Notes under the pieces: model-generated
Told to the model about the DNA's origin: nothing
Seen by the model: the letters and a program-made list of their open reading frames with translations, nothing else
Database searches by the model: none
Shown: positions 53,903-64,000 of the stretch, piece after piece
Layout: every line of letters starts with the position of its first letter
Position numbering within the stretch: the stretch's first letter is position 1
Source of the DNA: Lactuca virosa
Taxonomy: Eukaryota > Streptophyta > Magnoliopsida > Asterales > Asteraceae
Length of the DNA stretch: 64,000 bases
Direction: 5' to 3'
Assembly: GCA_928212115.1 (NCBI GenBank)
Contig: CAKMRJ010000001.1
Location: forward strand, 183,189,029 to 183,253,028
Translations under genes and position numbers: made by a program

Positions 53903-54723
53903 TGGATTCACAAGCTCAATAGTTCATCAAGAATTGGACTCGATCATGGGAACCACTACCCGAATTCCTCGCTTACTGTCTGCTGAAGGTTCCCAGAATG
54001 GAAATATCGAATGGAAAAGTACATCAAGATGAAGGACTTCAAAATCTGGAGTAGCATCTTGAGAGGACCAATTCGAATCACCACTACACTAGAAAATGGA
54101 ACAGTCATCGATAAGGCATTTGAGAACTACATTGATCAAGAATTTGAAAAGATTGAAGAGCAAGATAAAGCATTGGCTACACTCACAATGGATTTATCCC
54201 CAGAGATTGCCCAGGGTTTCCGAGAATATAATTCAACAAAATCTCTATGGGAGGCACTGATCGAGGTTTATGAAGGAAACGAGGACTTGAAACAAAGTCG
54301 CCAGGATATGCTGAGACAAAAATTCAATATGTTCAACTACATTCTTGGAGAAACCCTGGAAGCTCAACTTCAACGATTCATCACATTGACCACTGAAATG
54401 AGTTCGGCTGGGATCTCTGTGCCAAGATCAGAAATCAATAGGAAGCTGTTGAATTCTCTCCCAAAGGCATGGGATATGAATGTTGTTGTCATCAAGAAAA
54501 TAAAAGATCTTAACCGAGTTAGTCTGGGTGAAACCATGGCCATCATCAAAGCATGTGATCTTGATGACAAATAGAGGGAGATCAATCATGTGAACTCGTA
54601 CTCAACTGCAAATCTCACGATTTCTACAAACAATGCTTTTTCATCCTTTACCACTCCTCAAAGTCAAGCTTTCGCTATTCTACAACCACAAAGTCAAATG
54701 TTTGCTACCCCACAAGTTTAACC
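53903..54723 (+). pseudogene. copia-III gag, N-terminal part
   Basis: The ATG at 53903 (MDSQAQ) meets a TAG after six codons. The open frame 54011-54574 encodes the gag domain: KDFKIWSSILRGPI, LTMDLSPEIAQGFREYNSTK, LWEALIEVYEGNEDLK, RQKFNMFNYILGETLEAQLQ and LLNSLPKAWDMNVVVIKKIK (UBN2 family). It stops at 54572 after CDLDDK and is broken at 54723 by the solo LTR; TAACC (54719-54723) is the target duplication. Confidence 0.85.
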
Positions 54724-57603
54724 TGTCACACCCCAAAACCGAGAACGGCGGAATACGTTCTGGGGTGGAGGACGTCATGTACAGTATCATAACAAAGCAT
54801 AATAGTAAAGACAAGCAACAACATCCATTGCATTAAGATAATAATTGTAATACAAACGTGTTCAGTACAATGTTAGACACCAAAAATACAATCAAAATAA
54901 AGTGGAGTCTTATGTGTGCTCCGTCTTCTCAAAAGCTGCATCCGTACCTGCCTACTGATGACCTGAGAATACAAGTTATTTTGAAAACGTTTATCAGCAT
55001 AACGCTGGTGAGTTCATAAGTATTTAGTGTCATTTCCTGTATAAAAATATTCACAATTATACGTTGTAAAAGAAAGTTTCGGTGTTCGAAAATAGTATGA
55101 GCCCTAGAAAACCCTATGTTTTCCAGAAAAAGTAGTCTTCACCAAGACCCGATGGTTTGTTTGTTCCTTTGATAATGTACAAGTTTTCCCAGTAGTTATT
55201 AGTTTGAAAATATAGTTTTAGACTTTATTCATGTATAGTAATGAGAAAAATGTTTTACCCCAACAGTATCACTGTCGGCCATATGTAATGAAATGCAGGC
55301 TCCAGGTAGTATTAAATGTACAATACTCCTCAGGGAGTCTGTTGCCTTTAATTCTTAAAGTATTAATTAAAGGTTTGAATGTGAACTCGTACGTAACCAT
55401 GTTGATTGACGATCGAATCCCTTTGACCCTCCGAGTCATATGTAGTGATGTGACATTTTGTCACCCCTAGGCCTAGACGGCTCGGACTGTAGCTAGCAGT
55501 CGGGATGTGGGAGTGTCTGTCCCGTATAGATCTATACACATAATGCCCGCTCTCCTTCCAGGAGACTCTGGTTACACGGTGTTAGCACAAAGATGTGTCG
55601 TATCGAGAAATAGTATGCCACATTCTATTTTAGTAAGTTCTCTTGTATAGTATGTATTGTTCTCTTTGTATAGCATATAGTGTTCTCTTTGCATAGTATG
55701 TAATGTTCTCCTTGTATAGTATATAGTGTTCTCTTGTATAGTACATAGCATATATTGACTCACAACTTAACTGACTCTGGTAGTTGTCATGGTAATAGCA
55801 GCACTGAGTAGTAATCCTTAACTATACCTATTATAGTTAAATAGTAATGTTGGTTGTATGTCCTTGATATTCAAAGGCATTGAACTGATATGAAAACTTG
55901 TATATCTGACACAAATATATAAGATATATAACTAAGAATTCAACGAGAGTCGGACTAATAACAAAATACCCTAAGCCCACAATCAAACAAGAACAGGAAA
56001 TAAGGTGAGCTATTAGTCCTAAGTCCTTCAAGTCTTACTTATATAAATATATTGGTGTAGATATGGTTTGAGAATAAAAATTAGTTTAATCGAATTTTGG
56101 GAAATAGTTTTATAGTGATTTAACACGAAAATGAATTTGGTAAGCATTTGAAAACAGTTTAATTGGCAATATAGTTGAAAATATAGAAAATCCCTTTTTG
56201 GTGGTAAAAACAGTTAATAGTGTAGAAAATCCTTTTGGTTGCAAGTTATAATTCACATGCGATTGTTACTATAACTTATTTGGTTCAACTTGTATTCCCC
56301 CCCATAAAACAGTTAAAAACATTTAAAAAGGTTCATTTAGGGGTATGAACTCACCTGTAGTGAGTGAAGTGGATGGAAACGCCGGGTAGGATGCTAGGTG
56401 TCAAGTGAGGATTTGAACACACACACGGATCCTATGTAACATGTAGTGATGTATAAAGTATCTAATTAGTTGTGTAATCACTAATTAAGTGAGTAAAGGG
56501 ACTTTAATGTATGAAAACACTTTGTTTCAAGTGTTAGGAGTGCTAAAGGTTGCATCTAAGGAGTGTATGGCCTCACTATGGAGTTTACACTTCACTTGGC
56601 CACACTTAAGTGTGTTTACGGTTGGGAGACCATTTCCCCCATGAGTTTACGGCCGTAAACTCATGGAAATGGTGAGTTTGTGTGTCTAAAGGTCTCATGC
56701 ATCACAAGGAAGGTTCCTAGGATCAATTTAAGGGCTTGGGAAGTGATTAGGGTTCAATTGGGTACTCCCTTGGAGTTTACAGTCCTTGGACCACTCCTTG
56801 GGAGTTTATGGTCGTAAACTCTAGGGTTTACGGCCGTAAACCCTTGACCACTTCAACCATTTCATGTTTTAGGGTCCTAAGCTCATCTACACTAGTTTCT
56901 AGTTCATCAAACAAGCTAAGGAAGGGTTCAGGGGCATCAAAACACCATTTGAGGTGTTTACGGTTTTGAGTTTACGGTTCTTGAATGTTCAAGAACCGTA
57001 AACTCAAGTTTATGGCCAAAAAGTCATGATCTTGGGTTCCTTTGTCCATGCATGCAAGTATCTAAGTTATATCTAAGCATTAGAGAAGGTTTGGAAGTGT
57101 TTTGGGGCTTCAAAACCCTCACATAGGAGTTTACGGTTTTGGGAGGCTCCCTAAACCGTAAACACATGCATGTTGGGGTATTTGGATGATCCAACTCGAA
57201 ATAGCATGAATACCAAGCTAGAAAATCAAGTTAGGGGGTTTACCTTTGATTTTTGAGGCTTGAAAGTGGTGATCCTAGGCCAAACTCGATTTTAGAGAGA
57301 GAAGGTAGAGAGAGAAAGCTCCAAGGTGGGGAAAAGACTCTAAAGGTGGACACTCCTCTTTTATATATGGCTGCCTAGTGGGGACCCACCATACACTGTC
57401 GTTTAAACAGAGCTAAATGTTTTTACCCGGTAAACTAACCGTAACCCGACTTAGATGCTTTCATTCCGTCATTAAATATATATTATTTTAATAACTCAAA
57501 ATAAATTATTTTAATAAATAAAAGTTAACGGAAAATTTTAATAGAACTAACTTTTATTAACGGAAACGAGTTACAGTGACGGAGTAAATTTCGGGTTGTC
57601 ACA
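54724..57603 (-). repeat. solo LTR, gypsy-A/C family (2880 bp)
   Basis: TGTCACACCCC to GGGTTGTCACA on the plus strand, flanked by perfect TAACC (54719-54723, 57604-57608). Same termini and module (55976-56000) as gypsy-A/C. Palindromes GTTTACGGCCGTAAAC at 56645 and 56826, a repeat array at 55637-55750, and a minus TATA-like CCATATATAAAAG near 57358-57370. No internal sequence, so a recombination product. Confidence 0.93.
55637..55750 (-). repeat. minisatellite in solo LTR
   Basis: About five imperfect units of 23-28 bp with TTCTCTTTGTATAGTATATAG. Equivalent in position to the gypsy-A 26-bp array. Confidence 0.8.
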
Positions 57604-57608
57604 TAACC

Positions 57609-58161
57609 TTTTGTTGCTTCTCAGCCACCATCTTATGCCACTTCAGCCATGCAAAGCATCCAATCTTCAATGTCTTATTCACAAGCTGCATCTTCCTCAA
57701 AAGCATATGCTCCAGCTCCTGTTCCCAAAGAAAGTGATGAAAACATGGCTTTAGGTACCGGCCTTGTCAACTGTTACAACGCTTTCATAGCTGGCGAGCT
57801 ACCTCCTCAACTATCCTTTGCTGACTTCGATCAAATACATCCAGAGGATGTTGAGCAGATGGATATCACTTGGCAGATCGCTATGGCCGTGTTCAGAACA
57901 AATCAATTCTCCAAGAAGACAGGCAAAAAGAAATGGGGAATGAATGTTGAAAAGAAGGTGGGCTTCAGTAAGGGCAAACTTAGATGCTTCAACTACCAGG
58001 AGCCTGGCCATTTTGCCAGAGACTGCCCTAAGCCAGACAGGAGGGAAAATAGTGAAAGAACCATAGTGCTTGTAGGAAGCAGCTGGGGAGCTACCATCAA
58101 CAATCAGACAGCGAATCTTGCAGTGGTGGCTCAGTCGTTTGACTGGGAAGATCAGATCTAG
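57609..58161 (+). pseudogene. copia-III gag, nucleocapsid part
   Basis: Gag continues after the solo LTR: FADFDQIHPEDVEQMDITWQ, MAVFRTNQFSKKTGKKKWG, then the zinc knuckle CFNYQEPGHFARDC, in which the second Cys is Tyr. Ends at a TAG at 58159 after DWEDQI. Confidence 0.8.
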
Positions 58162-58251
58162 GCCCTGAACATCTCAGGCCCTGAAAATGCGCATCTTACC
58201 CAGATCAACGACATCCCAGAAGGAGATGCTGAGGTGGACCCATAGGCGGAG

Positions 58252-58867
58252 ATGATGGAACTGCAATTCACGTTTATGGTGCAGACTACCCCAGAGCCTG
58301 CAAAGCCGAAGGTTAGTCAAAACTCATGCTCTCAAACTTGTGTTGATACTATTAAATTCTTCCGTGATCAAATTGAATTAATTAAAAGAGAGAACGAGGA
58401 TCTTAAGTATGAGGGATATAACCTTAGGAAAGGCCAGAGACCATTAAAAGAACAATTAGAGGCCAAGACTAGGGATTTTAGGCAGTTGCAGGAAGATTAC
58501 AGCAACTAGTGTGAGAATTATAATTTCATTACTTGCTGCTGTAACTGAAGAACTTGAAACATTGAAAATCCATTTTGAAAATGCTGATTTTAATTTCAAG
58601 AAATACGATGTGTCAAGTGAAAAAGTGGCAACCATAATTGAAAAGCAAATGAAGTGGAAGGACCAAAAGCAAGTAGGAATAGGTTATGAGAGTGTCCCTC
58701 TCCCATTCAATCACAATTATACTGCTAAACCTTTGACTCGGGAGGAGATTGACCGAGAGCCATCTATGGTTTATGGTAAACCAGCTGCTGAACAGACAAC
58801 AAAATGTAGTGCTAGGGATTTAGATACGAACGTTTCTACTTCCTATGCAGATTTCTCAGTAAGCTAG
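58252..58867 (+). pseudogene. copia-III gag linker, coiled-coil part
   Basis: Two open pieces (58252-58509, 58511-58867), in different frames at a TAG near 58507. Helical, Glu/Lys-rich: FFRDQIELIKRENEDL, LKEQLEAKTRDFRQLQEDY, VTEELETLKIHFENAD. Typical of the long gag linker of SIRE-like elements. Confidence 0.7.
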
Positions 58868-58909
58868 GGAAAGCAAGAGGATGGAAAGATTGAGTCTGAT
58901 AATAATTTT

Positions 58910-59791
58910 GTGTCAAAATTTGGTGTTCCTATTTTGAACAGTGATGAGTCTGTCTCTGTTAAAACTGATTTGATTTGTGATGATTTGGTGTCAAACTCTA
59001 ATGTTTTTGATAAATGTGGTGTTGTCTTTGTGAAATCTGCTCAATGTGACACTAGCACATCCACACCTTCTACACCTATCACACTATCTGACTCTTGCAC
59101 TTTCACATGTGGGAAAGTTAGAAGAGTCAAAAATAGCACAAAATCTGATAAAGGCGGTACCAGTTCTAATGATAAAAACCAAATATGTTTCAACTGTGGT
59201 ACTGCCGGCCACATTGCTCGCAACTGTCCTAATAGGGCATATGTACATTTTTCAACACCAAGAAGAGAAAACGAGTCTCGAGGAAGGTCTCTAACGAGAA
59301 AGTCCTAGAAATCTCGTCTTCGTGATGATGATCGGAAAGTTCATAATGATAAGAAAAGGGTTGATCTTAAAACGAACAAACTGGTTTTCACTAAACCAGC
59401 CACACGTGCTTTGCCGAAATCGAATGCGGCTGGGCCAAGGTCGATTTCCTCAAAGGGTGCGTCTGGATCTTTGACTAATCTTAGCCAAAAATCTAAACGC
59501 TCAAAGAAAAAGAAAAATATTTCTAAATCACCTGTGAATTCTTCAAAACCTAATTATCAGTGGGTTCCCAAATCTACACTTGTCCAATCATCGTCATTTT
59601 CTGATGGTGCATCTGATTGTAATTCAAAATTGAAAAATCAAAAGGATAAATCTGTAAATATCAATGGTAAACCTAGGGTTGTAATGACCTGGGTCCCCAA
59701 ATCTAAAAGATCCCGCTCATTGTGCAGGAACAGCTGCGGAGGAATGTTGCCAGACCGTGGTATGTCGACAGCGGTTGTTCCCGACACATGA
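58910..59791 (+). pseudogene. copia-III second zinc knuckle and linker to protease
   Basis: 58910-59308 has an intact CCHC motif CFNCGTAGHIARNC about 1.2 kb after the first one, then a stop near 59307. 59411-59791 is Ser/Lys/Asn-rich with NYQWVPKST and VMTWVPKSK, the repeat-like string that precedes protease. The frame changes near 59740. Confidence 0.75.
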
Positions 59792-60411
59792 CAGGAAATA
59801 TTTCCCAGTTGCACAACAATCAAAATTTTAACGGGGGATTTGTTTCCTTTGCAGGAGGGTATGGAGGAAAAATCACTCAAAAAGGAATCATTACCAGTGG
59901 AGTGCTGAGCTTTGAGAACGTCAACTACGCGCCCGAGTTGAAGCATAGTTTCTTGAGCGTCTCTCAAATTTGTGACAAGGGCTACTCGATGCATTTTACC
60001 GATAAAGAATGTCTAATTTTGAAGCCAGACATTGTCATTCCAGATGAATGGATCCTTGTGAAATCGAAACGGGACAACAATGCATATATCAGTGACATGA
60101 ACAACAATCTCCCTGAACAAGTCACCTGTCTCTTCTCGAAGGTTTCCAAGCACAATGCTATTTTGTGGCACCGTCGGCTCAGACATACTAACGCAATGAA
60201 CCTGAATCTACTTGCAAAGAACGAGATCGTACGTGGACTCCCAGTCAAAGACTTCATTACATTTGAAAAAAGTGTGGCATGCGTACAAGGAAAACATCAC
60301 CGAAAGCCACACCTGCCAAAACAAATCAACTCGATCAACAAAGTTCTCCAATTGTTGCACATAGACTTATTTGGTGCGGTCAACGTCCTCAGCATCAATA
60401 AAAGTTCATAA
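59722..60411 (+). CDS. copia-III protease and GAG-pre-integrase
   Basis: 229 codons. Protease signature WYVDSGCSRHMTG is intact (from about 59755). GAG-pre-integrase: ILWHRRLRHTNAMNLNLLAK, then LLHIDLFGAVNV with the first integrase Asp. Ends at TAA 60409 after INKSS. Confidence 0.88.
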   Translation: MQEQLRRNVARPWYVDSGCSRHMTGNISQLHNNQNFNGGFVSFAGGYGGKITQKGIITSGVLSFENVNYAPELKHSFLSVSQICDKGYSMHFTDKECLILKPDIVIPDEWILVKSKRDNNAYISDMNNNLPEQVTCLFSKVSKHNAILWHRRLRHTNAMNLNLLAKNEIVRGLPVKDFITFEKSVACVQGKHHRKPHLPKQINSINKVLQLLHIDLFGAVNVLSINKSS

Positions 60412-60636
60412 TGTTTGGTTGTGATAGACAATTTCTCGCGGTTTACATGGGTTTTCTTCTTGTCCAACAAGTATGGGATCGCTGACCCAATCAAGAAGTT
60501 TGTGGTGATGATTAAGAACCAAACCAACGAGAAGGTGAAGGCGCTCAGAACTGATAATGGGACGAAATTCAAGAATGTCGTTCTAAATCATTTTTGTGCT
60601 GAAAAGGGGATCATGCATCAATATAGTGCTACTCAT
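60412..60636 (+). pseudogene. copia-III integrase core, truncated
   Basis: VIDNFSRFTWVFFLSNKYG, LRTDNGTKF (second Asp; family DNGTEF, so Glu to Lys here) and CAEKGIMHQYSAT. Homology stops at 60636, just before the expected PQQNGVVERRNR with the catalytic Glu, where a new LTR begins. Confidence 0.88.
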
Positions 60637-60927
60637 TGTAGTGGTGTTGATTATGATGGCATGTGCGGAATAAGAAAAGATCTAGTGAATCATCATACAA
60701 ACTCAAGAACACAAAGAGTAAATAAATCTTTTAAGATCATATTAGATCTAGAAAGGATATACAAATGCGTTTGTACAAATTTCTCTCTCTGGTCTAACAC
60801 TCCAAAATGGTTCCTTTACATAATGGGAGTCACTCACTTCTTATTTATAGGAAAGACTCAACCCATTTACACATAGAACAAGGGAAGCCTAAAACACTAT
60901 ATCCAAGAGTGACTTTGCACCCAAACA
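60637..60927 (-). repeat. LTR of another copia element (minus)
   Basis: 291 bp. The minus strand starts TGTTTGGGTGCAAAG and ends CAACACCACTACA. Minus TATA box CTATAAATAAG (60840-60850). The minus strand immediately before it reads GAGGGGGAGAA (60928-60938), a polypurine tract, so this is a 3' LTR with its internal region to the right. A candidate left duplication, CTCAT (60632-60636), cannot be checked in the window. Confidence 0.75.
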
Positions 60928-61200
60928 TTCTCCCCCTCAAAGTTAGGATTGGATATCACGGCTTCAGTCTCCAACGAGCTAGCACGATCAAGACCAAACT
61001 CCCCCTCGAAGTAAGACCGGTCTTCAAATCCGCAAATGAATATCCGACAAACCCGCTTCGAATACCCATCATTCTCCCCCTTTTTATAATCAAAAAATGA
61101 TTATAAAACCCATTAAAGATGGGAAGCACCGGAGGAATAAACTTCTGAATACTCCCCCTGGATGTGTACCAAAAATGAAACACCAAAATCTTGCACGGAA
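60928..61200 (-). other. 3' internal end of the minus copia, several AGGGGGAG tracts
   Basis: On the minus strand purine-rich AGGGGGAG tracts recur near 60930, 60990, 61075 and 61155. This is the non-coding end of a SIRE-type element. No coding sequence. Confidence 0.55.
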
Positions 61201-62342
61201 AAACAATCACGAAAAAGCCTCAAAAAAATTCCAATTTGTGAAATTTTTTGACTTTTGGGGCGAAAGTTGCAAGATTTTCCAAAATCCGGGTAAAATTGTC
61301 ACTTGCTGACTTCTGCAGGGACCCGTTGCGCCAAAAACAGCCAAATATGCGAAACTCTACCCCATTTGCGAAACTGGGCATAAAGCGTAAATTCGCACAA
61401 ACTGCAGGGGCCTGAAATGCATATTCTTCAATTTCTCAGCAGTCCATTTCCGAATTTGGGTATTCACAGCCAAATTTTCGAAACTTCAAGGACTGATTTT
61501 GAAATTTCAGCCTTTTGTCCCATAATGTCGAAAATTATCCCAACTTTCGAAAGTGGGTGTAATCTGTCAAACTTTCGAAACATTAGGTTCCACCTTCAAA
61601 ACCTTTATGTTTTCTTCCCCAATACGTTTCCCAGATAACGAAAAATTTTAGTCGCTACAGAACCTTCGTTAGTCAACATCAAACTTTCGAAACTTTTTAA
61701 CCCAATCATTGACACCAAAAACGAATTCGTAAGTTTGACTTCCAAAATTTTCATCACAGCAACTCAACATCACAAAATTCAAACATTCGTTCTTTAGACC
61801 TAAAATCAATCTCATAGATGCGAAAGTCTCCAACACAAACTTTCGTGTTCCAGTTCATCAACATCAACATTCAAGTAACAAACGAACATCAAAAATGAGT
61901 CAATTGATTTTTCCCAGTTCGTTTCCCAAGTATCGATTTCACCGCCTTCGTTCTTAATCTCTGTCTCATGTCGACTCCAAAATCCATTCACCTTAAACCT
62001 ATCTATCGATCATCGATCACAAATCAACAAGAAATCCTTCGAAATTCAAATGCTACCATCTTCCCTTTCGTTATCAATTAACCTTCAAGACTCACCCTTC
62101 ATCTATCGTTCATTCTTGTTATCGACTTAGATCCATCGACATTAGACTATCGATTCCAAATCAAATTAACCCAACAAATGAGCATCTGAATTTGTGAGTT
62201 TCATTTTGTTCGCAAACCATCTTCATCAAAGAATCGAATACCGATTCTTAATAGCAATTACAATTTTGACTTCAATTAACCCAAACACGGATTCTGTGCG
62301 AACGAACAAATCCAGTAAAGATGGATTTCGTTCATTCCAAAG
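61201..62342. other. unassigned segment with TTCGAAA words
   Basis: 1.1 kb without recognisable coding sequence or LTR ends. TTCGAAA/TTTCGAAA occurs near 61475, 61547, 61575, 61686 and 62037, and GCGAAACT near 61349 and 61369. I cannot tell whether it belongs to the minus copia to its left or the gag to its right. Confidence 0.4.
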
Positions 62343-64000
62343 GTGAACCAAAGTGAGGGAAAAGGTAGTTTCGTGAACAAGGATGTTGGAGAGGAGAAGA
62401 AGAAAATTGAGAAGAATGATGGGAAGGTTAATGAGGAAAAGAAATTGAAAGGAGATTCAGGTGTAGATTGCCATTATTGCAACGGAGCAAATCATCTAGC
62501 AAATGATTTCATGCTTCGTAAGAAGGATGAAAGAATGAACAAAGTGAAGGATGAAGCGTATTATGTGGAGAGATTGGAAGAGGTGTGTTCGAAGGCGAAA
62601 AATTTATCATTTGTGGCTAGAGGTGAACAGGAGGAAGAGGGCACATATCAGATCTGGTCTTCCGGATCCGATGATGAAGAAATGCGTAATCCTATGCATG
62701 GTGCCATGTTTGCGAAGCTGGAGGAAGATTCTGACGAACGGGTGACTGGTCATTGCTTCATGACCAAAAAGTGCCGATAAATCTCCAATGACTACCAAGG
62801 TACGTACTATTCTTCAATCTTTCAATATTCATTTAAGTGCATATGATTCTGAATTAATTGCTTTTGATGATATTGTTGCTTATTTTGATGCTTTGGTTAT
62901 CTCTGCTAGCAATGAGGCTAAGAAATCAACTTCTTAGTTGGTAGAAGTACAGAAGAAGTTAGATGCCAAGAAAAGAAGAATTAAGAGTTTAGAATTGCAA
63001 ATTACAAACATTATGTGTGATAGGGATTCGTTGTCTAGTGATGTAAAACTCTTATTAGCTCAATGAAACATATATTGTAACTCTGCTAAAAGACTTTATG
63101 GAAAATTGACTGCATTGCATCATTCGTGTGAAATTAGCAAGGAGCAACATAGGAAATTATTACCTTTTCTAGCATATGAGAGAGAGAAGGTTGATAATAT
63201 TTCGTATGATTGTGAGAAAACTATTGCTGAGATTGACAAAATTCCTAATGATAGATATGCTTATGGAATTGTCAAAATTGACGAATGTCTGGATTCAAAT
63301 GAATTAGTTAACATTATGAATGATACTTTGACTAAATCGGAACAAATCAAAATTTTGTAAAAGACTAAGAATTCAACATCTGATTATCAATCTAATTTTG
63401 CTGATATTGAAGATACCTCTGACAATATTAGTGAAATTAGTGATATTGAGAAAGTTGATTGTTCTCAGTTGTCTGTCATTAATGTTGCATCAAAATCTAA
63501 AGGAAAAGAAAAGATTAAGGATTTGATAGTTAAGATTGACACTAACAAACCTTCAACTTCGAAAGTTTGTGATCCTGATTTTGTGGATAATCGAGATAGT
63601 CAAACTGATAGCAGTGATGATGAAAATGATGAAGACAATTCGCATAAAAAGGTATCATCAAACAAAGGTTCGGAAGAATCAACCATTCCACGTGTTGTTG
63701 TTGATCAAGTGTTTGTGGACACTGAAAATTTCGACAAAGTTCTGTCTGAAAAAGGAGCCCATTATTTGGAAACAAATCAAATGGTGTATCCAAATTTCAA
63801 GTGTTCAGATGATGTTGTTTTTCCAAATCAAGTGTTTGTCACTACTGGAAATGTTGAAAACATTAAACCAGAATTCAACAAAATGGTCGAAAATGACAAC
63901 AAGAAAACAACAGACGAAGGATTCTTTTCAAATCAAAGCATTGTCGAAAATAATCTAACAAACAATTCGTATGTTTTTCAAAGACAAAAACCTCAACGAA
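62343..64000 (+). pseudogene. 5'-truncated gag of a further copia element
   Basis: 62343-62780 holds CHYCNGANHLANDFMLRKKD, a CCHC knuckle whose last Cys is Phe, then YQIWSSGSDDEEMRNPMHG, typical of one SIRE-like gag group. The family pattern continues past stops at about 62780, 62935 and 63064 into 63106-63360 (LHHSCEISKEQHRKLLPFLA, ISYDCEKTIAEIDKIP) and an acidic Ser/Asp-rich stretch to the window end. No capsid domain, LTR or primer site upstream, so the left end is missing. It continues beyond the window. Confidence 0.72.

Larger units (their letters stand above)
35483..60636 (+). mobile_element. copia-III: SIRE-like Ty1/copia element, heavily interrupted
   Basis: Plus-strand: 5' LTR 35483-35851, primer site 35854, leader split by copia-II (35933-53416), gag from about 53903, a gypsy solo LTR at 54724-57603, gag linker with coiled coil and second zinc knuckle, protease 59755 onward, and integrase to 60636, where another copia LTR cuts in. 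RT and the 3' LTR are not seen in the window. The left LTR edge could also be 35480. Confidence 0.82.

Noticed and set aside
54724..57603. Host gene between two copia-III gag parts
   Set aside because: The segment is an LTR with TAACC duplications on both sides and no coding sequence.

Overview
The window is plant nuclear DNA made almost entirely of nested LTR retrotransposons. No host gene, rRNA, tRNA gene or CRISPR array was recognised. Asteraceae (lettuce-like) is the best guess for the organism. It rests on remembered similarity of the copia gag, the copia LTR and the post-pol proteins to composite-family elements, so it is inference.

Layout. (1) Bases 1-7177: a minus-strand Ty3/gypsy element (gypsy-C), cut by the window edge. 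It has a 3.5-kb LTR, a gag remnant and no pol, and it sits in the 5' LTR of copia-I. (2) 7178-34677: a plus-strand SIRE/Maximus-like Ty1/copia element (copia-I). Its 5' LTR is truncated and its gag region carries two tandem duplications. It has PR-INT-RT-RH, then a 3.9-kb accessory coding block between pol and the 3' LTR. Its gag linker is split by gypsy-A (13250-25069), a complete plus-strand Tekay/Del-like gypsy with 2.8-kb LTRs and a 5-bp target duplication (ATCTG). (3) 34756-35480: a relic of the copia-II family. (4) From 35483: a second SIRE-like copia (copia-III). Its leader holds copia-II (35933-53416, minus, TSD TGATT). The 5' LTR of copia-II holds gypsy-B (42519-52857, minus, TSD CTAGT). 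The 3' LTR of gypsy-B holds a solo LTR of the copia-II family (43261-44036). (5) 53422-60636: the rest of copia-III (gag, protease, integrase), split by a solo gypsy LTR (54724-57603, TSD TAACC) and broken inside integrase by another minus copia LTR (60637-60927). (6) 60928-64000: unassigned sequence, then a 5'-truncated gag of a further copia.

All coding regions are parts of gag-pol polyproteins. Essentially all carry stops, frameshifts or deletions, so nothing here looks autonomous. Five insertions in the window have their target-site duplication visible on both sides (four perfect, one with a single mismatch), which fixes the order of nesting.

The most notable non-coding signal is a set of dense short palindromes in the LTRs, close to the TATA boxes. 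GTTTACGGCCGTAAAC occurs in the gypsy-A/C family, GTTCACGGCCGTGAAC in copia-III, and ACTCGNCGAGT in gypsy-B. Elements of two superfamilies thus share one promoter architecture. The second is the accessory block of copia-I, which has its own TATA-like box and encodes a basic, coiled-coil protein with no visible membrane segment.
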